From Cylicocyclus nassatus (lineage: Eukaryota > Nematoda > Chromadorea > Rhabditida > Strongylidae), in assembly GCA_958299035.1 (NCBI GenBank), contig CATQJL010000112.1, positions 61,115,823 through 61,179,822 of the forward strand: a stretch of DNA of 64,000 nucleotides, read 5' to 3'. Below are positions 1 to 14,000 of the stretch, piece after piece; within the stretch, counting starts at the first letter, position 1, and each line of letters begins with the position of its first letter. The position numbers and the translations under genes are program-made. Below the pieces are notes generated by a model. It was not told the DNA's origin and did no database searches. It saw nothing but the letters and a program-made list of their open reading frames with translations.

Positions 1-229
1 AATAACCCTCGAATCCCGTGATCTTAGCATTTCTGAGCTAGGTTTTCCCAGTTAACTCACCATGGCAGCGCCTAATTGCAATTTAGATAGAAATCATTTC
101 CGAAATCTTTTGCTTCATGCTGAGAGAAAAACTAAAGCATGCATTTTGGCTTTTGCCAATCGCTTTGGGTTATTAAACGCACGTAACAGTTGTATCGGGC
201 TAAGGTGTTGTTGGCTGATAGTTATGGTT

Positions 230-274
230 CCTAAGTATCCTCTTATGGTTACTAACCATAAGAGGATACTTAGG
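230..274. repeat. Perfect 21-bp-arm hairpin
   Basis: The arms at 230-250 and 254-274 are exact reverse complements separated by a 3-base loop. It stands alone in AT-rich sequence. It is too symmetric to be chance, but it has no U-tract or gene context that would give it a role. Confidence 0.85.
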
Positions 275-2016
275 AAAGTCAATAATAACATATTTGATTC
301 CCAAAGTTGCTTACTATGGCACAAAGGCTGCTTCCGCGTTATGCTAGATATCAAATTAATTATTATGTACTCAAATTTACTACGTCTACCGGATAGCCTA
401 TGATTTCTAACCAAAGATAGATCGATCTAATTGGAGAGATAGTACGAGGTAGTACCCAGGAATGAAGCTAAGTTGAATCAAGAGCTAATAAGTTTGACAT
501 TTTGCTTGCAAAGTTTCTATTAATTGAAGCTAGTCCATGAATCATGGAAACGTGAGTAATACAAAATTTGCAAAAAAATGAGGATATACGAAAAGTCCAC
601 TGAATAGATGAGGTTTGAAAAACTTGCAGAAGTTATGACGCTAGAAAAGAATGCGCAGTAATTCGTTCTCGTTTTTCCTTTTTCATTTCTTGGTTTTCCC
701 TTTCATAAAAAAAATCTGCTTTGACTCTCTTTTCTATCGAATTCAGAGTGTGTTCTAAAATAATCTGAGACTCCTCACAGCTTTTACCAGCTCCCACCAG
801 CTCCTGAGAACAGCATAAAAAGTAAAATATTGAACAAACTGCATCAACACCAAAATAGAATTAGTTTTCACCGGATGCCAAGTTCATACCCAGTCCAGCA
901 TCCTATAAAAAATGACCTTTTTGCGCGATTCCCTTAGGTAATCAGATTTTACCAAATTCGGTTGCCTTCGCAGTCATCAGCAGCATTTAGAACTAATAGC
1001 AGATAATCCGCAATTGCACAAATGCACGTAACACAGTGCAATTTTCACGCTTTCATATGTAAATTGCTGCTAGCTGCCATGAAAAACAAGCAGCTCGGGA
1101 GAGCCTAATGAGAGCCATTAATCGTATTTCACAAAGTCGTTAACTCCGGACAACTAACACATCTAGCACATCCCTAAAGGAACAGTCGTGATCAGCGCTG
1201 AGCGTACCCGTAGCGGCTAGCATCTCCTTAGCAACGGATTCTTCATAATTCAAAGAATTTACGGGCGTAAATAATTTGCTGGATTCCTCTATGAAATCAA
1301 GAGAAAACGACAGAATGTGTTATGAGAGGAATTTTTTCAAGCTAATTGTAATAGTCAATAACGTGAACGAAGCGCAACGAAAAAAAAGGGCCAATGAAAA
1401 AGAGACAATAGGGTGAACCGTAGATGAGTGCCCTAAATAAAAAGTAAACCGAGTCAAGTGACAGTCAGCGCAGAAAAAATACGTCAAACATTTCCCACTC
1501 TTAAGAAAGTTTGCCAAACACAGTTGACTAACTTCAAAGTTTGTCTTGCCCTTCGAGTTTCTCCGTTCCACAGTGTAAAGTTTGTTTACAAAAAAATTTG
1601 CTATTCTGCATTTGCAGATGTAGCAGAATTATCAATAAAAAATGCTCTCAAAAATACGTAATGTCTGCGCTCGAGCAAACATTCCCGGTGTACTAGCAGC
1701 ACTTCAAACAAACAATTATCACTATGTCACGCGAAAATGTATGAACGCTAATTTGCAATTATTCAGATACCAAATTTATAAGCAGCCCTTCGCTACCTCC
1801 AAAGGTATTTTCCCTTTGATATGAGCACGAAGAATCTATAAATGTCGTCATAGGGTACCCTAAAAGGGCCTCGTGGGAATATTGGCTTCATTCCGAGAAT
1901 GTTGAAAGTTCAGAGTTGAAAGACGCACTCAAAAGGGGGACATGTGACACTTGGGTCAATGATGTCATTTGCTTTTGAAGGAATTTTCAAATTCTATCGG
2001 ATTTTGCAGTCGTGAA
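275..2016. other. No gene seen
   Basis: AT-rich sequence without a convincing splice-bounded exon or a structured repeat. Open frames here are short and show no protein-like composition. Confidence 0.5.
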
Positions 2017-2097
2017 TTACAAACGCAGGCGACGCGGCTGCAAGGCGGCTTCGAGCCGATGCTCAAGATATAGTGTGACTACGAGACATGCAGACAG
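2017..2097 (-). CDS. Candidate terminal exon of the minus-strand gene
   Basis: On the minus strand an acceptor ending CTTAG at 2098-2100 opens a 26-codon frame that stops with TAA at 2017-2019. The translation starts LSACLVVTLYLEHRLE. The 63-nt gap to the exon at 2161-2288 is a normal nematode intron length, and the phase (0) matches that exon's end. A downstream donor within the last codons is also possible, so this may not be the true C-terminus. Confidence 0.4.
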   Translation of the reverse strand: MSACLVVTLYLEHRLEAALQPRRLRL

Positions 2098-5000
2098 CTA
2101 AGATGTAATCGGTGCATTTACGGCATTGCCTGCGCCACCGAAACAAATATTTCTGCTTACCTGATTAAAAATCGGATCTCGACCACGTTTGACTTCTGAT
2201 GCTTGTTCCTTTCCAGTCTTCAATCCATGTATGGATACTTTGCATATTGCCATCATCTCCAATTCCGGTTTTAGTTGGCCGGCCAACGCTAAAACGTAAG
2301 ATTACAGACTTCAGACATTGTGCGGTAAATCAATTTACTATTCGCGATTTTTTTTGCGTGGTTAGCTCGATGCGTAAATGTCTGAATTATTCATGACTAC
2401 TTCCTTGACGGCATTTCTATGACGATTCATGCAAAGATGCATAATGCAGTTTTGGTGGCCGATTTTTGGCGGATCATCGGTCGCGACGCTAGGCTTTACC
2501 GTAATCGATTTACCTGAACATCCCTTTTCAGAACATTGCAAATGAGGATTTCGCAGTACATGCCTAGCTCCAGAAATAAGGGATTTTTACAAGCACTTAG
2601 GACTTTTTCAGCTTCAAAAAGGGGCTCTCAATAATTTTACTACGCAAAAATGAATATTTGTTCTCAATCCCAGAAAGCATTTTTTACTCTCGTTAATCCT
2701 AACAAACGCTCACATAGAATCCTTAATATGCATAATAAATTGTAGCTATTTCTAGCCTCTCGGCTACTCATCATCGATGCCACCCGTGGAATAACTCAAA
2801 CTAAGCGTAATCTGAGTGTTTACGACCTATTTTGGGAAAGTGGAACACTATCGCTAGCGCTATGAAGCGGTGTTACTGCACAACATATACCTATTTATGG
2901 GGACGCATAATTATCCGTGGGCATAGCACGTACCCAAACTTCGTCAAATTGTATGAATTTTGGCTGCATGCTAAGTCAATCATTTCCTCGTCCACATGCA
3001 GATGCTGCAATCGCGTACGTAGCCCGTAAATCTACGAGCAAATAAGCAAATTTGTGAAGTGTAGCGGGTCCCTGGAGTACACCACCCACTCCAAGCAATT
3101 CAGAAAAACAAATTCCATCCCCACGTCAACGATGTGTACTAAACTCTGGTTACAGCCCAAGGCTATGCAATATGCCTGATATTACTGGCAAAAATGTTAC
3201 AGAAAAAAATCTAGATTGAACAATTTCATGCAGAATCACGCCTTCGCTCGTCATATAGAGACTTATTGCGAATTTTGAAGAATACATTAAACCCAGACGG
3301 ATTGAAAAAAAATTTGCGCGTCATTTTCAATCCAGAATTTACCACTCAGATTTACATGCAAAGAGATGAATAAATCACAAGCATGTTTGCTATCAAGAAT
3401 ATTAATCAAGAAAAAATGTTTTTGCAAAAGGTTTTACATTTCTGACATCATAGATATTTGATCAACAATTTTGCAACTTGAATGAGCAATCAGATATTGT
3501 CTGAGAAAAGCTGCTTTGCTTCTGGGAACTTATGCATTTTTGAGAGGATTGCTCCTTATCCTCGCTCAATATGGAAAGGTACGTGGGAAACCGAGTTTAG
3601 TTCCAAAACATATGCAGAAACTATGAAAGAAAAAGAATGGGGATGGGAAATGGATTAGGAAACTCAAGTCATGACCTAAAAATGTGTTTTTGAAATTATC
3701 TATGTTTTCAAAAGTTATCAAGCCATTTCAACAAATTCTAGAAAATCAAGTTAAGATCAGGGAATAAACCTGTGGTCTTTCAAGGAAAATAAACATCAAG
3801 CATAGGAAAAACGCTTCAACGCAACTTTTACCTTACTGATACAAAATGAAAACCATCTAAGTTCGGTAATCGAGATTTTGAGATATCCCTAGAATCTTCA
3901 TTCTTGGATAATATTATCGCTCTCTTTGCATTTCTTGCCCCCCAGATGACAATTGCAGCCCTCAAAGTTGACACTAATTGTTTCCTTATGATGTACTATG
4001 CATATCCGTTCCAGACGTAAAAAGACCGGACTCATGACTTTCCCATCTTCTCCCTAACATATCCAACATTTCAAAACCAAAAAGAAAACTTTGCAGACAC
4101 ATCTCATCGGATATGCATTCGAAGCTGTTACTGCGAAATGCGCTAGAGCTCATCGTCGCTTTGCACAAACTCTTCGAGTGTGTTGTTTACACTAGCATCT
4201 GCCGATTCCGTAAAATCGCGTGATAAGCTGGCAGCATGGTGAACATCGTGCGATGCATTTGAAAACGGAGAATTGTTGACAATTCAGACTACTATGAGAT
4301 CTATGGGTAAATGCTTTGTGATAGCAAAACAGAAGTTTGCGTCATAAAACACAGAGACTACAAAACAAAATAAAATCAGTGATTCCCGTAACTCTCCTCA
4401 TTTTTTGCTGTGATATCTTCCCATTGTTTTCAAAAATTTCTCAAATTAGTGCTGATATCAAACATTGCATGCCACAGCAGCATGCAATTTCAATAATTTC
4501 GCAAAGAAGTCCACAAATCATAATACATTGGGCGAAAAACAAACATTAAAAGAAATAAATATGTTTCTCGTCATTTTTCCCTTTACTACACAATAGAAGG
4601 ACTAGAAGACCCTGCTTTAGGGCTTCCCACGCCATCTGCAACATCAAGTCCACAAAATCAGAAAAATCTTAATCGGTTTGCAGAGAGGCACTTGCAATTT
4701 TCCCTTGCAGATACATTCAAAACAAAAAGTCGCTTGTGCGAGGCCAGAAAATATGATAGAATAAACAAGGATTGCCTAGTTGGACTTCAACTTATACCAA
4801 AACAAATTATGGGTTATGGGCAGTTCAGAAGTCCACCACATGGTTAATCTGCACAAAACTTCTTTATTTCTCTCAACTGCCAAGAACTTTTGGGTTTGAG
4901 AAGTTACCTAGAAATTTTAGTCCTATGACAACCCCAATCAAACTGTCGCCTAAATAGATAGCGATTTTCCAAAAAGCTAGAAAAGTCTATTGACTAAGAG

Positions 5001-8000
5001 AAAAGAATCAAGCAAAAACAATGCTTAACATTAGAAACTTTTCATAAAATTTGATGAGTGTAACAAATATAAGTGTTTCTGTTTAATCTTCTAACAAATC
5101 GACAAATGTAAATTTTCCATCTTATATCCATTTTCCATCTTACCCCAAACTAGCGAGGTAATCTTATGCCTACGATAGATTCACGTAATCAAAGTAGCTT
5201 TTTTCGGCATAACAAAATCAGAATAAGCAATATCAAACAAAAATTGTACTTGTTTTCTTTCATCAATTCCATTTGTATGCAATATCTCATATGTAATTGA
5301 CGTCAAACTTCGTTATCATATACAAAACGCAAACATTTGTATTATACACGAAACCGTTATAGATTGCACAAATTAGTCAACTCCAAACATGACGTGGTCT
5401 ATGTAAGTTACCTAGAGGGTAAAAATTATATCGTACATGAAGCAAGTCAGTCAGCAAATACCCACACTTCAAAACGCAAAAAAAGGTAAAAATAGGGCAG
5501 AATTTGCCTAATTCTGCCAAATTGTGCAAAGTTTACCTACACTACAGCAAACACAAAAATACGTGGTTGATTCTGTGAAATCACAAAAAATATAATATAG
5601 ATAAAAATTACCTTCAATCTTCAGAATTGAGACTCGAAGACGTTTTCGTACAGGAAAATGTTGCAGTGTACAATGTAACAATCCAAGTCCGGTTGGCCTC
5701 GGTTCAGAACCGCTGCAATTTGACAACATTTTGTATCGATAGTCTGACACTATTGAGCAGCAAATTTCGAAATCGCAAACACAGCTGTAATAGGATGACG
5801 CCCCATAAACCATTCATTCCACCCACAAGCCTTGAATATTGTGACAAAAATCAGCATCTATACATCGATTTTTGTGTGATGAAATAGGACAATTTTCTGC
5901 AAAAAACTCTGCGCAGCGCTCAGAAGTTTACCCATTCAAGACTTGGGAAGCCCTGTGGCCATAAATTATCGCAAAAAGATTAGGCATGAAAAGGAACCCC
6001 TTGCTTGAAAATATATTGAAAAAGGTTTTCAAATATGCTATTAATCACTTCGGATGAGCTATTAAATTTCATAGGTGATCTTTTCACATTTCTTATTTGA
6101 AGTAATTGATAGCATATTTGAAAGCTTTTCGAAATGATTTTTCAAGCAAGGGGTTCCCAAAACAATCATTTTTTGTCCCTCTATTATCAATTCCATCTCT
6201 GAAACATTCTCTGAACATATGTTACAATTCTTTTGTTCTGCAAAAATTAGCTACTAGTAAATTGTACTTTCCTGGTACATTTTCAAAAAATCTAACAACT
6301 CAACTTCCTAAATCCCTTTCAAATCCATTCCTATGCCCTTCCTTATAAGAGGACCTATTCATGCTGATGAACTTCTTTCTATGGCGGCACCCTATTTACT
6401 TGCCGTGAAAGGCACTCAAAAGTTCGAAACCCCTCCCACATTCGCAGACTCGACTCTCGACAAAACAACTTTGAAATAATTTATGTCTATGCTTGTTCAG
6501 AGACCATCATCGAGCATGTTCCGACACACTACTCGTACTATGGCAAACAAAGCTTCGATAGCCAATTATGCAGCGTCAGAAACATGCTGCTCTCGCGGGG
6601 TTAGCGTTGGACTAAGCGCTGAGAGAATTTGATCCCAAGAATACGCTTAGCAGACGCGGAGAGCGATGATTACAGGCTGTGCGAGACACAGATTCCAATT
6701 ATGATTATATACGAATCTGATTATGGAGTAACAGCAGTCGGAGCTCACCTGAATGAGGAAGATGAAGGAACTGCTCCATGGTCGCTGGTGCACGGGGATG
6801 CACAGACGACTGGAGCATTTGGTCCGTACAGTGAGGGGTCGAGACCGTGGGCCAGTGGATCCTCGCCATCGCTACTTGACTTGCTGGCGATCTGAAAAAG
6901 AATTGGGCTAATTTAAGCTTCGCAAAAACTTTCTTTCCACTTCCGCCACTGCTCTAACATACGTCACTGGGTAATGGGGATAGGGTGCTAATCTAACAAG
7001 GGAAGGATACTAGCTGACCGTGGCCTTTTCAAACGAGATCTATACCAAAAGTGAGAAATGAGAAAATTGAACTGTATTGAGAAATGTTGAGAATCTCAAG
7101 CATACGTGACAATTTTCTGTCCAGGCTTAAACATCTGAAAGATTTTCTAGAAAAAGCGATGTTACATTCTTTTATCAGTCTAAAGAGACATGCGGGATTC
7201 ATCAAGATCAAAATCCGCGCCATTTTACAGTACCTGGTAAACCAGGGGCGCTCCGTATACGCCAGATCGGGCAGAGGTTCCTGATCAGGTCGTCGCCCAA
7301 TGAGTCATCGCTCGATCTGGCAGGAGGTATAAAAATAGCCGTTTGATCAGGTAAGCGCTTGACCTGGTGCAAATTTATCAACATCCATTCCCTTATTGGG
7401 AGATTTGTACCCATACCTGTGCAAAGGGGGAACATGGCTTCTCCAGGGTGAAGGGGGTCATAGGGTCCCGCCTCTCCAGGGTGAAGGGGGTATGAGGGCC
7501 GCTGGGGGGGGGGGGGGGGAGCGGCCGCGGCTGTGGAGGTGCGTCGACCGGGGGGGGGGGGGGGCAATGTTCGTCATCATTGCTTCTCATGTTCTTTTCA
7601 TTCACATGCATCAAGTGAAATTATAGCAAACCGGGTTAAAGTCGAATATTGGGTTTTACCCCCTGAAATTCGAAGAAGAAAAACTGGAATAAGTGAGACT
7701 AAGAAATCAACATTTTAAGCAAAATTATAAAACTATCGGCATTATTAAAATCAAATTTAGTGACATGTTGCTGAATATTATTATTATGATTGTCAAAACT
7801 TACTTGCAGGCTCATGAGAAGTACATCGGAAATTTGCCGCCTATTGTTCACTTCTAGAGAACGATGAAAAAGCCTGGAGAAAATTTACCTGTGAAGCCTT
7901 TGTGTGCATAAGTCAATGAAGTTATTACTCACGTATTTGCTGAAATATTGAGTGAGATAATAAATGAACTTTGATGATGGGTGCGCAGTGGAATTGCATT

Positions 8001-11000
8001 CTTTTTAAGAGGTATAAATTTTCTAAGCAGATGGCGGAATCCGTGGAAAGTCATTGAATGATTCCTTGAAGAGTCATTGTTCCAGCTTTTAATATTATTT
8101 CTAAACTCCAAAAGAGATCGTAACATTTGCGTAGAGAAGCAGGTGCAACCAAGGGCATCTATTACATCGATGAGTTGGTGTAATCAGGGTTAGTCTTACT
8201 GTCAAAATGCTATAGCTACGAGGATAGTGGAGTTCTACAATCCGCCTACTTGGACGATGATAAGGACGAGGGAGGACAGCCAGAGATGCATTTTTCTACG
8301 TTGAAGCACTATACAAGAGGAGAAGGACAATCGTATATGATCACTGCTTGATTATTCTAAGAAAAATTTCCATCGAAGAAGATTGAGAAATATAAAAGAT
8401 CTTAGAAGGAGAACTCAGTCATAATTAGCTTACTCCAGTTTAGAAGTCTACTTTCCATCCGCTTTCAGAAAACATACAGCTTGCCAGGAAAAAGAGGGGT
8501 TTTTCCTGCTAAATAGAAATAGTTTTAGTCATTTTTTCAAAATTGTAGAATTTATAAAAAATTGTAGATTTTTGATATGAGAAGATAAGAGAGTCTCTAG
8601 CCATATATTGAATTACTCTTGTTGAAAGCTTCCAGAAAATATACAGCTTACCAAGAAAGAAAAGATTTTCCTGTGTTGTGAAGGTGGTCGCAATTGTTTT
8701 TCTAAAATTAAGGAATTTTTTTTATAAAAATTCATAACTTTATTATACGAAAAGCTAGAAGAGCGCTTTGCACTCTATTGGAATCCCCTCGTTGTCCGCT
8801 TTCAGAAAATATATAGTTTGTCAGGAAAAAAGAGGATTTTCTTATCCGGTGAAAGGGGTCGCAGTCTATTTTCCGGAATTAAGCTAATTTTTAAATTAAA
8901 AAAATCATAACAATTTTATATGAGAAGCTAGGAGAGTGATTAGGTGTTTATTGAATTCCTCTCGTCGTCCGCTTTCAGAAAATATATAGGTTCTAGGGAG
9001 AGGGATGCTAAAAGTACGTGGTGAAAGGGGAGGGAACATGGTATAATGGGCATGTTCCTTTAGCTCCTTAAAACGACGCTTTTTGAGTACAGAAAGGAAG
9101 ATTTCCATTATACCATGTTCCCTCCCCTTTCACCACGTACTTTTAGCATCCCTCTCCCTAGAACCTATATATTTTCTGAAAGCGGACGACGAGAGGAATT
9201 CAATAAACACCTAATCACTCTCCTAGCTTCTCATATAAAATTGTTATGATTTTTTCAAGTTAAAAATTGGCTTAATTCCGGAAAATAGACTGCGACCCCT
9301 TTCACCGGATAAGAAAATCCTCTTTTTTCCTGACAAACTATATATTTTCTGAAAGCGGACAACGAGGGGATTCCAATAGAGTGCAAAGCGCTCTTCTAGC
9401 TTTTCGTATAGTAAAGTTATGAATTTTTATAAAAAAAATTCCTTAATTTTAGAAAAACAATTGCGACCACCTTCATAACACAGGAAAATCTTTTCTTTCT
9501 TGGTAAGCTGTATATTTCCTGGAAGCTTTCAACAAAAGTAATTCAATATATGGCTAGAGACTCTCTTATCTTCTCATATCAAAAATCTACAATTTTTTAT
9601 AAATTCTACAATTTTGAAAAAATGACTAAAACTATTTCTATTTAGCAGGAAAAACCCCTCTTTTTCCTGGCAAGCTGTATGTTTTCTGCGGATGGAAAGT
9701 AGACTTCTAAACTGGAGTAAGCTAATTATGACTGAGTTCTCCTTCTAAGATCTTTTTTTCTCAATCTTCTTCGATGGAAATTTTTCTTAGAATAATCAAG
9801 CAGTGATCATATACGATTGTCCTTCTCCTCTTGTATAGTGCTTCAACGTAGAAAAATGCATCTCTGGCTGTCCTCCCTCGTCCTTATCATCGTCCAAGTA
9901 GGCGGATTGTAGAACTCCACTATCCTCGTAGCTATAGCATTTTGACAGTAAGACTAACCCTGATTACACCAACTCATCGATGTAATAGATGCCCTTGGTT
10001 GCACCTGCTTCTCTACGCAAATGTTACGATCTCTTTTGGAGTTTAGAAATAATATTAAAAGCTGGAACAATGACTCTTCAAGGAATCATTCAATGACTTT
10101 CCACGGATTCCGCCATCTGCTTAGAAAATTTATACCTCTTAAAAAGAATGCAATTCCACTGCGCACCCATCATCAAAGTTCATTTATTATCTCACTCAAT
10201 ATTTCAGCAAATACGTGAGTAATAACTTCATTGACTTATGTACACAAAGGCTTCACAGGTAAATTTTTCTCCAGGCTTTTTCATCGTTCTCTAGAAGTGA
10301 ACAATAGGCGGCAAATTTCCGATGTACTTCTCATGAGCCTGCAAGTAAGTTTTGACAATCATAACAATAATATTCAGAATCAACATGTCACTAAATTTCA
10401 TTTTAATAATGCCGATAGTTTTATAATTTTGCTTATATTGTTGATTTCTTAGTCTCACTTTTTACAGTTCCTCATCGGCCGTGGGTGAAAGGGGGTCAGC
10501 TGGGTCCCGGCCCTGGGGTGAAGGGGGTAGGAACACATTATCGCCTTTTCACATGTATGTTTGTACCGCCTTTCCTACCGCGTTCCACCTAAACGCCTTT
10601 TTTACCAAAACGCGAAAAGTAAATTTTTCAAGCCCAAAAGCTTTCTAAGTCCCTCGCTATGCATCTTTTTCTCTCGATACTTTCGCGTAGTCCTCATGAG
10701 CGTGACTAACACCTTCTTGTTTCATGCAAATTGCCATATTTTGCGATTTACGAGCATGCAGAATGTACTATAATCAACTTCGTATTTGGGTATACGCTCA
10801 GTTCACGCAAAAATGTGAAGATTATTTTGAAGGCTTTTTTACGTTTTGCTGTACCGACTCTCCTTCAAGCTGCGGACTACTTCAAGATGATGCGCACTTT
10901 CAGAGAAGAGTAATGGGCAGGGCTCGGCACGAGGTGGCTTGCCGAAAATGCAAAAAACAAGTCCCCCTTGACTTTCGCAAATTTTAGAAGTCCCTTTTGA

Positions 11001-14000
11001 CCCAAAACCTTAAACGTGTAAAACCCTCAAAAAACGAAACGGCGACTTAAAAAAACTTCGCAATCTTTGTGTCTTTTCGGCCAACAAAAACAATATCTCC
11101 TTGCTTTCGGTCCCAGAAACGATACCCATTTTGCTTATAAGCCACCTGTGCTGAGCCCTGGTAATGGACTGTGGTAAGGGGTAAAGTGTTTTTTAGCGAC
11201 ATGTGCGGCTCGGTAGCTCGTAGTGCAGTCGATAAATATTTCGTTAAGGTGCAAGAATGCATAATAACATTGCGTGAACTCGATCTGTACTGTGCTATAG
11301 AACGTTTTGTGAAGATTCAAGCACTGCAGAGGAAATTCCCTTGACGTCGTTTGAAACTAATAAAACAGTTAGCTCGAACTTGCCCGTAGAATACAAATGA
11401 CGTGAGATTTAGGAGCAAATGCTTGAAGAAAAAGAAGGGAGGTGGAAGAAAATGAAGAGAAAGATTTTTTTACAATAAGATTTAGGCAGCAAAAATATCT
11501 CAATACCAAATTACAAAAAAAATCAGCAAATCCCTTTTACAGGGCACATTAAAAGAGCTAAATATTTTTGATCGAGAGCAGTGTAAATATGCATTTTTCA
11601 AGCAACGAAATTCTTCAGAAAACAGTTACTAGAAGAAACTTTATGGCAACTTTACACATTGTTCCCTGCTCATGAAATCCAGTTGTTCATTCAAACATAT
11701 TTTAGGAGACGCAGTCGAATTTTTTTGCATGAAATTATTACGTCAACAAAGCCAACAATGAAACACTAGAACCTCTGAATAGAAATGAACTATGAGCGAC
11801 ACACTGACTTTGTCAACAAAAGAAAAACAATATCGGGAAAAGTCCGAAAAATTCCCTGAACAAAGTACTCTTTTTGGGAAAAGATAAGTGGCTTCTAATA
11901 TACTAAAGATTAAAGAGACGTCATAACAGGATTATCTTGATGTGTTACTTTTTCTTCAACTTTTTCCTAACCCTAAAGGTTTCTTTGCAAAATGACAGGA
12001 AAAGCGCAAGCAAGGGATTATCAAGATCTACTTCTGCTGCGATTAGAATTTTTTTAGAGAATTTTCTAGAGCAGGATCATTAGATACAGAACGATTTATT
12101 TGGTTTTATGTTAAATAGCCGTTATTCATGTACTTTATGTTTTCTGGAAACTTTTGGGTGTTTTGCCCTCAAAATGAGAAGTTTCATCCATACAGCAAAG
12201 TACTCTTTTAGGGGGTACAGTAGGTTGAAAAATGCAACCTGATAAGTACGACCCTTTTTTAGTACTTTGACGCCCTACTTTTCAGCCCCCGTGATTTCCA
12301 AGTTCCAGCATTTACCCTTCCGCCACCGGACCTTCGAAACAATGTGTCCCAACTCGCTGCCAATCGCATTCTAACCATTGGGGAGCCGATGTGACGTAAT
12401 TGAGACTAACTTAATCCTTGCAGTATCGATTGCACACAAACAACATCATTTCGTGGCCTTTTTGGGGCCGATTGTTTCCGTGCTGCGCGTGAGCGGGAAT
12501 TTTACGATTTTGATTCTCGTTGATTAATGTCTGCAAAGGAACTGAATTCGATGAGGGACAAACGAACTCGGATAGCATACGGCAATGCCACGAAAATGAA
12601 TCTTTGCCAATAAAAATAGTTTGGATTTACATTAGAATTCTAATAAATTATTTACTCCCCTGATTCAAGTTTTTGAAAAGCTTCGAACGATGAAGAAACT
12701 CGCTGAGTAAACAAATATTTAGACAGACAAATAAAGAAAGCAATTTCATATTGCACATTGAACTTTTTCGATTCGAAAGAAAAAAAGCAAGTGCATTCTA
12801 AATCAACAGCCCTTCGGGTTCTCCCAAATAAAATATTGAGTAAACAGGGTGCGTTCTCTCCATCTTTGAAAGGAAAAAGTTTATTCGCACCATTCTATAC
12901 CGTGAGAAAGAGGCAGAAGGTCAAAAAGCCCGTAGGTGCAAAAATGTTCAACTTTCACAAAAAATTAGGGCATATATAATATTTTTATTTTCCGGAACCT
13001 TGAAGCATGCATTCCTAAATTTTTTTACAAACTTTATCCTAACAGATCAGCATTGAAGGTGAAATTCAGCAGTTCGTCAGCAAGTCAGATCATCCACCCA
13101 TGCCGCAACTGCAGAAAAAAATATTGCGCTTCTCGAAATTGTTTGCCCATAGACTAGGCGAGTAATTCAACAATCACACAGCTATTCGCATAGCTAAAGC
13201 TGCAATTTCTTTCCAGTGCCCAGAATAAGAACAAAAAGTGTGCACCCTACTCAAATCGACTAATCTAAATTTGCTATTCATACGCTGTTTTTATCTCTGG
13301 GAAAACGAAGGGATGTCAAGAGTCTGCTAACTTTTTTCTATGTATCCCCAACTGAATTCATTCCAAATTTATGAGTTAGAGCTGCCTGCGACTCTCTGCG
13401 TTCTGAGTCGTCTTGAATGGCTAGCGATTTTTCATAGCATAGAAAGGAAAATTGGCTTTCTCTGTACCGACGCAATCAATCCCTGCTCTCGAATAAGAAT
13501 CATGAGTTTACTCGTGCCCAACGAAGCCATGACTGAATGCCTACTGGGCCCCATTTGAGCATTAGAGGTACGTCCATTTCCGAATGAGGTTGGTGAGATT
13601 TTGACGTTATATAATAACGGGGCCCCTAACTAAGTGACCACCCAAGTCCGACTGCAAAAGATGAATTCCGAAGAGAGAAAACGCTGCAGGTAGAATCGGC
13701 TTGGTGGCCCCACCCATCACCGTGGATGTCCGAAGATAAAAAGCCCAAAGTTGGACTTCAATGTATCTAGAGTTGTCATAAATACGTCATTCATTATGAT
13801 TATCAGGTTTTCTACACTGCCATCTATTCTGAAGCCCGCTTCCGAGCTCGTCATTTTTAGACCACCCACGTTGGTGGGCGGGGCCACCTGAGCCGCTTCT
13901 ACCTTCTGGAGCGATTTTCTCGCTTCGGTATACATCTTTTGCAGCAGGAGCTGGGCGATTACCTTCTTAGGGGTCCTACTATCACATAGCTTCAAAATCT

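Noticed and set aside
7501..7565. Cloning-vector or adaptor contamination (NotI- and SalI-like sites between G runs)
   Set aside because: The flanking G-rich block has a native second copy at 10484-10535, and GCGGCCGC also occurs in repeat DNA near 51295. Not enough to call contamination, but worth checking in reads.
7208..7614. Proline-rich minus-strand frames of 73-119 codons
   Set aside because: They exist only because of the two long G runs and the GC-rich spacer; no splice sites or conservation-like pattern.
7929..10218. 65-codon protein present twice (minus at 7929-8126, plus at 10021-10218)
   Set aside because: The two are the same sequence in the two arms of the palindrome; the frame is short and the diverged third copy (36470 onward) does not preserve it.
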